Shown: positions 36,229 to 44,571, numbered from the stretch's first letter. The stretch: 64,000 bases of DNA from Dulcicalothrix desertica PCC 7102 (GCF_003991905.1 NZ_RSCL01000014.1:186001-250000); one strand, 5' to 3'. Program-made: numbers and translations. The notes: generated from the letters alone by a model not told the origin.

Positions 36229-36546
36229 TTAATTAACGAGCCACTTTATCCAATCTCCATAAGGGCTACAATAAGCTAAAGATTGTGAGGTTTTGACTCC
36301 TCTTTCAAAAAAACTAATTTCAACCAGTGCCTTTGCTTTTGCTTTCATCTCAATAGAAACTATAAATAAATCCTGTTTTAAAGAATGTTGAGCAAGAAGA
36401 GAGAAAAGCTTTTCAGATGAATCTAAAGAAAACTGATTAAGAGTGAAAGTATGAAAAATACATAATGCTACATCCTCTGGTACAGATGATAAAATTTCAG
36501 GAAGGCGCCCAAGAGCATCTCCAGTAATTATTGTTAGTGCATTTGC
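36229..36546 (-). pseudogene. C-terminal remnant of a DUF2332 gene
   Basis: An uninterrupted minus-strand frame with no start codon near its 5' end encodes GRLPEILSSVPEDVALCIFH, then TFTLNQFSLDSSEKLFSLLA, QDLFIVSIEM, VEISFFERGVKTSQSLAYCS and YGDWIKWLVN before the stop. This matches the C-terminal third of DUF2332 proteins (normally about 330 residues). The 5' two thirds are missing; the remnant abuts the stop codon of the next gene (36548). It is a truncated, dead gene. Confidence 0.65.
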
Positions 36547-36547
36547 C

Positions 36548-36991
36548 CTAGTATATAGTTATGTCTACAGGAGAAAATGACTTGTAACTTAAACTATAAA
36601 TTAGCCCAGAAGGCCTTTTTTCTCCAGGTATTGCATCCCATTCAGATTCTAGTTTCATCCGACCTAAGCCTTCACTTATATGACCAGCATAAGTAACATT
36701 GCCATTATTTATCCATAATCGCATTCTAGCAATAGTTTGTTTTTTATGCTCAAACACAAGTGAGCGTGGTGTAGGCAACCAAACAAACACAATAGGTTTA
36801 TTAAGTTGTCGATAGAAACAAAACTCTGCTATTGATTTACCCTTACCCTGATATCGAATAGTTTTCTTGCTTTCTATTTCCTCTTTGATACGCGTGTCAA
36901 AACCCAAAATTTTCTCACGCATCCTTAATATTGCTGCTTGCTCATCACCTGGTACGGTGCCTAACCAGTCTAGTAATAACTGTGGTGGCAC
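36548..36991 (-). CDS. hypothetical protein, accessory
   Basis: A 147-residue soluble protein with no family I can name with confidence. It begins MPPQLLLDWLGTVPGDEQAA, has an alternating helix EKILGFDTRIKEEIESKK and beta strands SIAEFCFYRQLNKPIVFVWL and RMRLWINNGNVTYAGHI. The shape recalls DUF1801/DUF5655-type small domains, which are often appended to restriction or DNA-repair proteins, but this is only a resemblance. It abuts a truncated DUF2332 fragment, in a region of gene debris between hypE and hypA. Confidence 0.55.
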   Translation of the reverse strand: MPPQLLLDWLGTVPGDEQAAILRMREKILGFDTRIKEEIESKKTIRYQGKGKSIAEFCFYRQLNKPIVFVWLPTPRSLVFEHKKQTIARMRLWINNGNVTYAGHISEGLGRMKLESEWDAIPGEKRPSGLIYSLSYKSFSPVDITIY

Positions 36992-37330
36992 CGGAATATT
37001 AACAGATATGCTGTTAATATCAAGCTTCTGGTAAGGAATTTGAATTTCGCTCCTATCGACATAGTTAAGTAAACATGTATTATTGAGTTAGTCCAAAAAT
37101 TGTTGCAGGTGTCGATGCTCAAAATCTGCCACAAGCTGTGGCAGAAATTCCTTGTTACGGAAAGATTCAGATTGAACTGTTACACCGTCAGTAAATATGC
37201 CACTTTACGGATTGATAATGGGCGCCAACAACCCAAACGGTATAATTTTCACTTTTGAGAGGGTTGACTTAAAACGTTTGGTTGTTTTAATCAGGCATCG
37301 GTATGAGGAGACTTACTAGTGTCTAAAACT
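36992..37330. other. gene-free stretch with palindromes
   Basis: TCTGCCACA/TGTGGCAGA forms a perfect hairpin at 37124-37144. A looser inverted repeat joins CAACAACCCAAACG (about 37226) with CGTTTGGTTGTTTT (about 37277). A plus-strand frame ending at about 37182 (...AVAEIPCYGKIQIELLHRQ) may be a gene scrap, but it has no start and no recognisable kin. Confidence 0.45.
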
Positions 37331-37526
37331 GGTTCTTTCGTACATAGCGTGCTAAATTTTAATTAAAATTTACAAGTATGCTTTATTTACAAGGCTTATA
37401 GGCACTTATAGTTTAAATTTAAGCGATAAAAAACCGTTCTGAAGGTAACAATGGCTGTAAGATAAACCCAGCAAGAGTTTTAAGCTTATTTTACCACAAG
37501 TTTAGCACGCTAAGTACGCAAGAGCC
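37331..37526. mobile_element. candidate MITE with 26-bp terminal inverted repeats
   Basis: The left end at 37331-37356 (GGTTCTTTCGTACATAGCGT plus GCTAAA) and the complement of the right end at 37501-37526 (GGCTCTTGCGTACTTAGCGT plus GCTAAA) agree at 23 of 26 positions. The 144 bases between them are AT-rich and carry no gene. The right end lies inside the acetyltransferase gene at 37491-37820 and cuts it off. No clear target duplication is visible. It could be a non-autonomous transposon derivative. Confidence 0.65.
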
Positions 37527-37820
37527 GTAATTCCCACGGTCTTGCCCTGTTAAATCAGGACGAATACCCATTCCAATATCGAGAGCAAGCGCGCTGTAAT
37601 TACCTCCATCAACTTGCCCGTCTTCTCCAAAACTACAAAAGCCAATAAATTCTAGCTTCTCAAATATACCGTAGAAGTTATTTTGAGGGTCAAGAAAGTA
37701 TTGTACGTTTTGTTCGATTTCATCAGGATTCAAATTATAGAAGTTTAGTGGCGCCTCATAATGCCAGAGAGCGCAAGCACGCGCGTTGATTTCATCCAAC
37801 TGTTGAATGCTTAAAAACAT
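37491..37820 (-). pseudogene. GNAT acetyltransferase truncated by inserted element
   Basis: The first about 95 codons encode a normal GNAT N-terminus (EINARACALWHYEAPLNFYN, FYGIFEKLEFIGFCSFGEDG, LALDIGMGIRPDLTGQDRGN). The frame then enters the inverted end of the 196-bp element and stops after VLSVLNLW. The sequence is cut within the acetyl-CoA motif region, so about 50 C-terminal residues are missing and no activity is expected. No continuation is found on the far side of the element. Confidence 0.75.
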
Positions 37821-37961
37821 TTGTACGTTCTGTATCGTTAATATTCAGTTGTGTAACTATAAAATATATGTTTATTCCTATGGGCAAGCCAAACAAAGAT
37901 TCTCATCTTCGTTAAGTCAACAGTAATCGTAAGGATTGGCGCCTATCGCAAACCTCAACTT

Positions 37962-38489
37962 CTACTTTGGTTGTAATTCTTTACCTTTGCTGCGTCTACG
38001 CCATTGTTCAGCAACTTTTTTAACCTCTTCAATCTCATCAAAATCTACTTTTACAAACGCATTATCAAACTCAATACCTAAAGCTGTGCTAATTTCAGTA
38101 ATTTCACTGAAGCTGGCAAACCTATAATTTTTTGCTTCATAATCTTTAATTTTTTCTTCTTCAAACCCTATTATGTCAGCCAACTCTTTGTGGCTCATCT
38201 TTGCAGCAATGCGCGCTTTAATCAGGGTGTCTGGAAGCTTATTAAAATTTTCTACTTTTATTCTTATTGGTTGTTTATTTTCACAATTGATTAAACTTTC
38301 ATATTCATTAATTTCTTTTTGTAAAGCCATCAAATGAGACTTTTTAACATCAATATCACATTGCCAGCTTTCAGGATTATTTTGCATCCAAGCTTCATCC
38401 TGCTGTATCACTGATATAGAATATTCAAATTTTTTCGCACATTCTTTACTATAATTATATTGTTTTTCATTCTTTATCATAATTCCCAC
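37962..38489 (-). CDS. XRE-family antitoxin-like protein
   Basis: A 175-residue protein with an N-terminal helical segment (about 10-70) and an XRE helix-turn-helix at about 88-145 (LIKARIAAKMSHKELADIIG, then FEEEKIKDYEAKNYRFASFS). The tail is basic (EQWRRRSKGKELQPK). Its start overlaps the end of the upstream nucleotidyltransferase-like gene by 13 bp, the usual coupling in toxin-antitoxin pairs. It probably represses its own promoter and neutralises the partner. The gene order is toxin first. Confidence 0.75.
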   Translation of the reverse strand: MGIMIKNEKQYNYSKECAKKFEYSISVIQQDEAWMQNNPESWQCDIDVKKSHLMALQKEINEYESLINCENKQPIRIKVENFNKLPDTLIKARIAAKMSHKELADIIGFEEEKIKDYEAKNYRFASFSEITEISTALGIEFDNAFVKVDFDEIEEVKKVAEQWRRRSKGKELQPK

Positions 38490-38920
38490 CTCATTAAATC
38501 AATAGCAATAATTCCTTTGCGATTTTGCATTCTGTCACGCTGGAAGAAATCAAATGAATTTAAGCCTAAATCGCCCACAGGTTCATCTGACCGATATAAT
38601 TCACCTCTATATTTAGCCTTTTGTGCTTGACTATTATAAGATGTGAATATCGGAAGCGCATTTTTTCGCAGATAATCCATATCAACTTCTTCCGTGTCCC
38701 AGCAGGCATCAAAATCATTCGGGTCTGGTTCACTAGTCACAAAACTACCGTTTATATAAATAGTTCTACAACCAGCTTCTTGTAATTGCTTCATTGCCAA
38801 TTCGAGACCAGTTATCATACGCTGCCTTTGTACAGTATAACCAAATCTCTCTACCAATTCTTCCCATTCACAAAAATGTACCCCTGTTGGTAAATTTCCA
38901 TTTTCATCAAATTCTGGAAT
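38477..38920 (-). CDS. nucleotidyltransferase-like toxin candidate with non-ATG start
   Basis: The frame reads IPEFDENGNLPTGVHFCEWE and then ELVERFGYTVQRQRM, TIYINGSFVTSEPDPNDFDA and CWDTEEVDMDYLRK. The GSFVTS...DPNDFD pattern is the GS-x(n)-DxD core of a minimal nucleotidyltransferase, as in DUF6932-type proteins. The conserved N-terminus begins at ATT 38918-38920, or ATA 38921-38923, directly after an in-frame TAA. The expected ATG is absent, although AGGGTG lies a few bases upstream. TTG 38857 would delete the first 21 residues. Either initiation is at ATT/ATA, or an ATG-to-ATA change has silenced it. It pairs with the XRE gene. Confidence 0.65.
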   Translation of the reverse strand: MPEFDENGNLPTGVHFCEWEELVERFGYTVQRQRMITGLELAMKQLQEAGCRTIYINGSFVTSEPDPNDFDACWDTEEVDMDYLRKNALPIFTSYNSQAQKAKYRGELYRSDEPVGDLGLNSFDFFQRDRMQNRKGIIAIDLMRWEL

Positions 38921-39130
38921 TATTTATGACACCCTAGCATATTTTTATTATCAAATATAAATAGGCAAATTAGGTTAAAAACTCAACAAAAATCAATATT
39001 AACATATATAAATTATCACAAATATTTAAATACGATATGTTTTGTAAAGGATGTGTAGATGTAAAAACGCACAGATGCGATTTAATTGGCGAATAGGAGC
39101 AAGACCAATCACTCATGCAATTTGAGACTA

Positions 39131-39157
39131 TAGAGACGTAAAATTCTGCGTCTCTAC
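39131..39157. repeat. TAGAGACG...CGTCTCTA hairpin
   Basis: TAGAGACG and CGTCTCTA form an 8-bp stem around 11 bases, a shortened relative of the palindrome at 8684-8709. The surrounding 38924-39200 contains no gene. Confidence 0.65.
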
Positions 39158-39200
39158 AGCTTTCAAAATATCAAAACGTTTTATTAAATATTCTTGACAA

Positions 39201-40190
39201 TCACTGAATTAATTTTGCCTTACGTTCAAGAATTGTAAGTAACTCTTCTTGTGCATCTGTAAGATATGTTTTATGCTCTTTGCCAAAAAATGCTAACAAG
39301 CTATCAGTGGCAGAATCACGGTTTGGTGAAGCATGTAATCGTCGTAACCGTAAAACTAAGTCTTGCATGAATTTGCATCCATCATCATATAAATTCAGTG
39401 ATAGTAAATGCTGGATTTTAACTGTATACTCACCATCCCAAGTTTCAATTGTACAAGAATAATCGCCAACATGGGTTATGGCACCCCAGCATCCACCTTT
39501 ACCTTTTAAATCTGGATTATTTTTAGGAAGCAAAACACAAATTTCTCCCTTACGATAAGGGTTCTTGACTTCCGTTCTTTCTCGAATCTTGTCAACGATG
39601 TCCTTTACTACTCGTCCTGATGGTACTTTCCCACCAACCTTTTCCACTGCGAGTTTCCAACAATTACGTTGTTCATCAGGTTCAAGAGCAACCAAAGGGC
39701 GAACTTGGCGTTCACTAGTAGGAAGAATTTGATAACCATTGGTTAACAAATCTGGTTCCTGTACATCTGGTAGAATTTGATAACCATTGGTTAACAAATC
39801 TGGTTCTTGTACATCCGGTGGATTTTGATAACCATTGGTTAACAAATTATCGACTACATTAGCTGCTGCTATTTTGTAAACAGCAGCAATGCGCGTGTAA
39901 CCAAACCTTTTCCTACAATACTCTTCAAAAGTTTTATGAGTACTTCTGTATAGTTTTTTGTCGCGCAAGCAACGTAATGCCTTCCCCGCTTCATAAAACG
40001 CGCGTTCAACAAGATTTTCTAATATAATCCGTTCTTGTTCTTCATCATATGATAAGTCATCAGAATCAATGACTTCAACTTTAACTACATTACGAGTGGG
40101 AGTTACATTGTATGGAGCTTTCGCTTCGCGCGCTTTAAATAAAGTAACTATATTGCCTACACCCTTGGCTTGATAGCACGATGCATTCAT
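39201..40190 (-). CDS. accessory DNA-binding-like protein with internal tandem repeats
   Basis: A 329-residue protein. Residues 50-115 (FYEAGKALRCLRDKKLYRST, FEEYCRKRFGYTRIAAVYKI) resemble the helical N-terminal domain of plasmid- and phage-associated cyanobacterial proteins, possibly DNA-binding. About 116-160 is three copies of a 16-residue repeat (DLLTNGYQILPDVQEP), from a 48-bp DNA tandem. About 163-210 (ERQVRPLVALEPDEQRNCWK, GGKVPSGRVVKDIVDKIRER) recalls ParB-family linker helices. 215-270 is a small beta domain. The function is unknown. It lies within a stretch devoid of GGCGCC sites, next to the toxin-antitoxin-like pair. Confidence 0.65.
   Translation of the reverse strand: MNASCYQAKGVGNIVTLFKAREAKAPYNVTPTRNVVKVEVIDSDDLSYDEEQERIILENLVERAFYEAGKALRCLRDKKLYRSTHKTFEEYCRKRFGYTRIAAVYKIAAANVVDNLLTNGYQNPPDVQEPDLLTNGYQILPDVQEPDLLTNGYQILPTSERQVRPLVALEPDEQRNCWKLAVEKVGGKVPSGRVVKDIVDKIRERTEVKNPYRKGEICVLLPKNNPDLKGKGGCWGAITHVGDYSCTIETWDGEYTVKIQHLLSLNLYDDGCKFMQDLVLRLRRLHASPNRDSATDSLLAFFGKEHKTYLTDAQEELLTILERKAKLIQ
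39724..39847. repeat. 48-bp tandem repeat inside CDS
   Basis: Unit 1 39724-39771, unit 2 39772-39819 (two mismatches) and a partial third at 39820-39847. Each unit contains the dyad TAACCATTGGTTA and encodes LLTNGYQILPDVQEPD in the minus-strand gene. The multiple of three keeps the frame. Confidence 0.9.
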
Positions 40191-40621
40191 ATTTTTTCTA
40201 CAAGCAAATTTTATACTATTTATCTTAATATATATATAGTTATGTATTACACTAAAATACTTAATAAAATTTATAAATTATACGAGTAAGCTAGTTAGAA
40301 TATATTAATGAAGCTTTAAGGGCGAACTTGTCACTTTACACAATATCAAGGGCAGTTGATAATCAAAAAATATGCCTGAAAACAATAAATGTAGTATTTT
40401 GATGTAAAGATGTAAAAATTATTACTAAGTTTTTTATAAATTACGTGTTTGTCGCAAAAAAAGCGCTGTTTTATAGAGTCAATATAACTAATTGCTGTAA
40501 TTTTGATACAGCTTTATACTTTTTTTATGTGTAGAAGCATTAGAGCGGTGTAGATAAGTTTGATTTATATTGAGGGTTGTTTAATTATTTTCTCAATGCT
40601 AAATCTTATTTTAAATCTCTC
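40191..40621. other. AT-rich gene-free region
   Basis: About 430 bases with no supported gene or clear structure. It separates the repeat-containing gene from the VWA gene on the same strand and probably holds the promoter of the former. Confidence 0.5.
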
Positions 40622-40705
40622 TTTCTTCTCTCTGTGTACTCTGTGTCTCTGTGGTAAAAAAACTCTATCACTGCACAGGCGAGACGCCTATGCTACAAGA
40701 CTGCA
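40622..40705 (+). repeat. composite repeat (CTCTGTGG tract plus hairpin)
   Basis: CTCTGTGTACTCTGTGTCTC, TGTGGTAAAAAA, a short spacer, the hairpin GCACAGGC/GCCTATGC (40673-40693, one mismatch) and ACAAGACTG. It is closely matched at 52078-52160 and, inverted and shorter, at 34233-34325. It lies at the 3' end of the VWA gene. Confidence 0.75.
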
Positions 40706-40726
40706 AAATTGATGATATAAAGTTTA

Positions 40727-42511
40727 TCAACTAATTCTAAAAACTTTCCCTTTGGGTACAAAAGGTAAGTATCTTTGTGCGGGGAGTAAAAAAGCGTGTT
40801 CTCGGCGGATGTGTAAGCGGTCACAAAATCCATCGGTAATAATTAGTAAGGGGCCATCTTTGGGAAAATCTTCTGCTTTCTCCAACATATCTATCCCCGG
40901 TTGTAAAACTGTACCACCTCGACCTTTAACTTGAACTCGTTCTGCTAAAGATTCCGGCGCCATATATCCTTGGTCATAAGCAAATGCATCACAGAAAACA
41001 ACCCGTACATAAGGCACATCATGAGAAATACTATAACTGGCAATGGCGCCTAAAGCTTTCCCCAATAATTCCCGCTCCATTGAACCAGAAGTATCTAATA
41101 TTACTCCAAATGTTCGACCTTCTTCGGCACTAGTATCAGGTATGTAACGAGGACGGGGAATGTCTGGAGTGGAAGATTGGCGCCGACTTGGGCGAGCATA
41201 TGACCTAACATGAACTAATGGCGAAAAATAATTATCAAACCATCTTGCTAATTCCACATCCCAAGGAATAGGAGGATGATTTAAAGCGCGAATTTCTTCG
41301 ACTAACCCCAAAGGCAGAAAACCTCTGTTTTGTTCGTGATGATAGATAAGTCCTTGATTTAAACAACGACGGTAAAAATCATCTAGTCCCATACCATCAT
41401 CATGAGTCCACCAATCTGGTGTTCCTCCCTCTAAAATGTCACATTGCCCGACACCTCGTAATGTAGCAAGTTTACGGAAGCGACGTAAATCTGTAACTAT
41501 TTGGTCATAGATAGCTTCGGCAGATAACCCTTTTAACTCAGGGTCGTATAATAAACCAAATTTTGGTAATTCTCCTAAACCCATTTCTATCAGCCAGGAA
41601 TTAATTACATAGTCACAAGCAACGTTCCAAAAGTAAAAGTCTCTTCCTTGGCGCCTCGTATCATGTCTTAATCCTACATGCAATAACTCATGGGCAATGA
41701 CAAATCGGCATTCTTGGTCATCGAGTTTAGCAGCAGGGTTAATAAAAATTTCTTTGTTTTGAATATCAACGGCAGCAACCGAAATATCTAAACGTTGACA
41801 TATTAATGGGTCTTCGATAATTTCAAAGTTTGCTGCTAAGGCGCCTAAAAGTGGATAACTGTTAATGAACCATGACTTCGCTCTGTTAGCTGGAGTATCT
41901 TTTTCAATATTTGCTCCCAAAAAAGCTTCGCGTCCTCCCGCAACATTTACGGCACTTGTCACAGCACTAATTAACCCTCTGCCAAAGCTAGCTTGCCAGT
42001 CAAAATTACGATTTAGATAATAATTATTATTTTTGGGGGATTCTATAATCATATCAGTAAAGTTATACCCAGGAATCCCACTCTCACAAAATTCCTGATA
42101 TAAGCTTTCTTCATTACGAGTAGAAGCATTTATAGAGAAATTATATTCATCTGGAGCGCGTCCTAATTTTAAATCGTTTAGAAATTTCGCTATAAAATAG
42201 TTACATGCGGCATTCCATTCTCGAAAATTTGTTTTTTGCTGAAAATGCCCAAATCCTAAATGCAATAGACAATGAGCTAGTACATATGCCCACTCTTCTT
42301 CTAAACCACGTCTGGTAGGGTGTACATGAATGGCGCCGTTACTTGTAACAACAGCCCAACCCTTGGGTGGACATTGATTTCCTTCTCTACGTATAATATT
42401 AGCGTGATAAAATAGCTCTGTAAACATGGGATGGCACCGAATAATCCCACATCCTTCATTAAAATTAATTAATCCAATATCTTTGCCCGGTTGATTTTTT
42501 TTACTTGGCAT
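40727..42511 (-). CDS. DUF2201-type metallopeptidase with VWA domain
   Basis: A 594-residue protein. The N-terminal half holds two related zincin-like segments. The first, degenerate, is AHCLLHLGFGH (about 94-104). The second, intact, is AHELLHVGLRH (H274 begins HELLH), so a zinc peptidase site is likely. The C-terminal part has a VWA-like domain with the MIDAS motif DTSGSM (D473) and ITDGFCD. The family (DUF2201_N plus VWA-like) is normally encoded with a MoxR ATPase, as here: the start overlaps the MoxR gene's end by 11 bp. It probably forms a metal-dependent complex remodelled by the ATPase; the client is unknown. A 24-residue scrap of a similar gene is at 44782-44853. Confidence 0.82.
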   Translation of the reverse strand: MPSKKNQPGKDIGLINFNEGCGIIRCHPMFTELFYHANIIRREGNQCPPKGWAVVTSNGAIHVHPTRRGLEEEWAYVLAHCLLHLGFGHFQQKTNFREWNAACNYFIAKFLNDLKLGRAPDEYNFSINASTRNEESLYQEFCESGIPGYNFTDMIIESPKNNNYYLNRNFDWQASFGRGLISAVTSAVNVAGGREAFLGANIEKDTPANRAKSWFINSYPLLGALAANFEIIEDPLICQRLDISVAAVDIQNKEIFINPAAKLDDQECRFVIAHELLHVGLRHDTRRQGRDFYFWNVACDYVINSWLIEMGLGELPKFGLLYDPELKGLSAEAIYDQIVTDLRRFRKLATLRGVGQCDILEGGTPDWWTHDDGMGLDDFYRRCLNQGLIYHHEQNRGFLPLGLVEEIRALNHPPIPWDVELARWFDNYFSPLVHVRSYARPSRRQSSTPDIPRPRYIPDTSAEEGRTFGVILDTSGSMERELLGKALGAIASYSISHDVPYVRVVFCDAFAYDQGYMAPESLAERVQVKGRGGTVLQPGIDMLEKAEDFPKDGPLLIITDGFCDRLHIRREHAFLLPAQRYLPFVPKGKVFRIS

Positions 42512-43565
42512 TTTCTTTTTGCACCAAACGCGGCAAATCTCTAACTATTTCTACCATGAGCCAACTGGGTAAAGCATCACCTTTTTCTGATTGGGCAACA
42601 ACCATTTGTGCTATCTCTAAGCTAATAGATGCGAGGTCTTTGAGCAGACTTTTAGCTCGGTGAGCTAAATCTTTTTGACTACCTGTAGCTATTTTTTGTT
42701 CTTGAGGTAATTCTTTAATAAGTTGCGCGCGTAACGACTGTGCCAAGAAATACAAAACATCTCTATCTTCAGGCTTTGTTGGCCAACCAATATCTCCTTT
42801 AAGAATAGCACTCAATTGATACTTACTTTTAATTTGTTTGATAAACCCTTTAAACTGGGTCGCATGATGGGGAGATAAGCACCCAATAGCTAAAACTTCC
42901 AGCCAATCATCAGTAATACGCTCACCAAATTCATGAAGAGCATCGCTTAACATATGCCAAGAACGTGGTGTAGAAAAAGTTTCTTCATGTTTTGGAGGTT
43001 GACTCCACAAGTGGTCAGGACGAGTTTGAATGTATTCTATTACCCAAGGATGAATGTTATTATTTTTTGCCCATTCCAACCAATCGCGATGCGAAGCTTT
43101 TAAATGTACATGAATCATGCGGTTGAGCAAAGCAGAAGACATCGGCTTAACAATGGCATTATCAGATGCGCGATTCCCGGCGCCGATTACAATAGAACCA
43201 GCAGGAAGATGATACTCACCAATTCGGCGTTCGTGAATAAGACTATAAAATGCTTTCTGTACTTCGTGAGAACAAGCATTTAGTTCGTCTAAGAACAAAC
43301 AGTATGGTTCTGAGCGTGCAATTATTTTTGGGGGACAGAAGCGACTGGTTCCATCTATAATTTGCGGCACACCGATTAAATCTTCCGGCGCCAGTTGACT
43401 ACCAAGTAATGAAACACAAGGTATTCCCACTTCCCTTGCAAACTCTTCCACCAAAGATGATTTACCTATTCCAGGCGCCCCCCAAATAAACACTGGTCTT
43501 ACTACAGCCACATTCAACAGAAACTCGGATAGTTGTTTTTGGGTAAGTGCAATTGCTGGGTTCAT
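42501..43565 (-). CDS. MoxR-family AAA+ ATPase
   Basis: A 354-residue AAA+ ATPase. Walker A is GAPGIGKSS (29-37), Walker B is CLFLDELNAC (about 89-98), and sensor 1 is GSIVIGAGNRASDNAIVKPM. The C-terminal 150 residues form a helical lid (AIGCLSPHHATQFKGFIKQI and beyond). The family acts as a chaperone that inserts or releases VWA partners. It is coupled by an 11-bp overlap to the VWA-metallopeptidase gene downstream. No promoter is obvious; 562 gene-free bases lie upstream. Confidence 0.88.
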   Translation of the reverse strand: MNPAIALTQKQLSEFLLNVAVVRPVFIWGAPGIGKSSLVEEFAREVGIPCVSLLGSQLAPEDLIGVPQIIDGTSRFCPPKIIARSEPYCLFLDELNACSHEVQKAFYSLIHERRIGEYHLPAGSIVIGAGNRASDNAIVKPMSSALLNRMIHVHLKASHRDWLEWAKNNNIHPWVIEYIQTRPDHLWSQPPKHEETFSTPRSWHMLSDALHEFGERITDDWLEVLAIGCLSPHHATQFKGFIKQIKSKYQLSAILKGDIGWPTKPEDRDVLYFLAQSLRAQLIKELPQEQKIATGSQKDLAHRAKSLLKDLASISLEIAQMVVAQSEKGDALPSWLMVEIVRDLPRLVQKENAK

Positions 43566-44006
43566 TCAATACCAATTTGTATAGATTTATATAAACAGTA
43601 GGCGTATCTTGTTTATAACACCTTGCAAGAGGATGATTCCGGATTAATTAGAACGGCGTCTGTCATATACATCGCTTATAGCGTGCTCCCGGTTGCTTAC
43701 TGCATCAAAACCTAAAATCATTATATTGATTTTAGCTTGCTCCGTCAGAAGCTTATCTTGAAGCGTGAGTAGTGACTCGTTTTGCGGTTGCAGGCGCCGT
43801 ATGTTTTGGTAAGATTATGAGCAATCTGGGAGATGCATTTTTGAATGTCTGATGGACGATAACACAATATTGAACAATTTAGCTATGCTTACATTAAGTT
43901 ACTTGCTTCTATAAGAGCTATAAAAAGCATAAAAAACCGTGACAGGTGAGTATAAAGGTTCATTCTACTTCAATTAAATGTGCCTGATTTAAACCTAGGT
44001 ATCCAA
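43566..44006. other. gene-free region upstream of moxR
   Basis: AT-rich, with a 9-bp hairpin CTAAAATCA/TGATTTTAG at 43712-43735. No supported gene is seen on either strand. It presumably holds the promoter of the MoxR-VWA pair. Confidence 0.5.
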
Positions 44007-44038
44007 TAAAAAAAGGGAATGTAGATTATACATTCCCT
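44007..44038 (-). terminator. intrinsic terminator
   Basis: On the minus strand AGGGAATGTA-TAATC-TACATTCCCT is a perfect 10-bp stem with a 5-base loop, followed by TTTTTTT. It ends the transcript of the exported protein gene at 44128, 90 bases upstream. Confidence 0.88.
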
Positions 44039-44127
44039 ATAAGGTGCAATAATGTGGAATATTAAATTAGTTTTAAAAGAGTTAGATAAATAGCTTTTAA
44101 AACTTAATTACGTTTATAAAAGTGCTA

Positions 44128-44523
44128 TTAAAATCCTCTAACAATTGCTTCGCGTAGAATTGTGCGGTTGTTTCTTTTCACAGTCAAGTTTTTGTTTGTG
44201 CTGGAGACAGTTACACCATAAGTATATTCACCATTAACAGCTTCAAAGTACCTTCCTCTGTTTTTAGCGCCATTTACGGTCAAAGGTAGACTTATCTTTT
44301 TACCAGTCTTTTTGTCTAAACCTACATAATTATGTGGTGTATCACCTCCACAGATGCTTACTAAAAAATTCTTTGTCTCAGCCGCAACAAATGTACTGTC
44401 GTATTTACCACATAGACTACGAACTTCTCCAGCTTGAGCGGTTTGTGCGAAGGGGAGTGAAAGCGAGCAGACACCAACAACGGATAAAACTAACTGAGCG
44501 ACTGTTTTAGAATTAACTTGCAT
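44128..44523 (-). CDS. small exported protein, unknown
   Basis: A 131-residue protein. I start at ATG 44523 (MQVNSKTVAQ), which gives a clean signal peptide ending AQA before GEVRSL; ATG 44571 would add 16 residues and spoil it. The mature part is 100 residues, with two cysteines (RSLCGKYDS and VSICGGDTP) that may form a disulfide, and beta-rich sequence (YTYGVTVSSTNKNLTVKRNN). No family is recognised. A strong terminator lies downstream, so it is a one-gene transcript. Confidence 0.75.
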   Translation of the reverse strand: MQVNSKTVAQLVLSVVGVCSLSLPFAQTAQAGEVRSLCGKYDSTFVAAETKNFLVSICGGDTPHNYVGLDKKTGKKISLPLTVNGAKNRGRYFEAVNGEYTYGVTVSSTNKNLTVKRNNRTILREAIVRGF

Positions 44524-44571
44524 ATTTATAATGATGCGTGTGGTTGAATTTGATACTAATTTCTTCAGCAC

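Noticed and set aside
37086-37182. A gene fragment ending in ...AVAEIPCYGKIQIELLHRQ.
   Set aside because: Only about 30 codons, with no start or kin; it may be chance.
39724-39847. A CRISPR-like array in the 48-bp repeats.
   Set aside because: Units are contiguous without spacers and are in frame with the gene.
40890-40964. Tandem duplication of the VWA locus.
   Set aside because: Only a 72-base scrap at 44782 matches, so a full second copy is not present; it is recorded as a pseudogene fragment instead.
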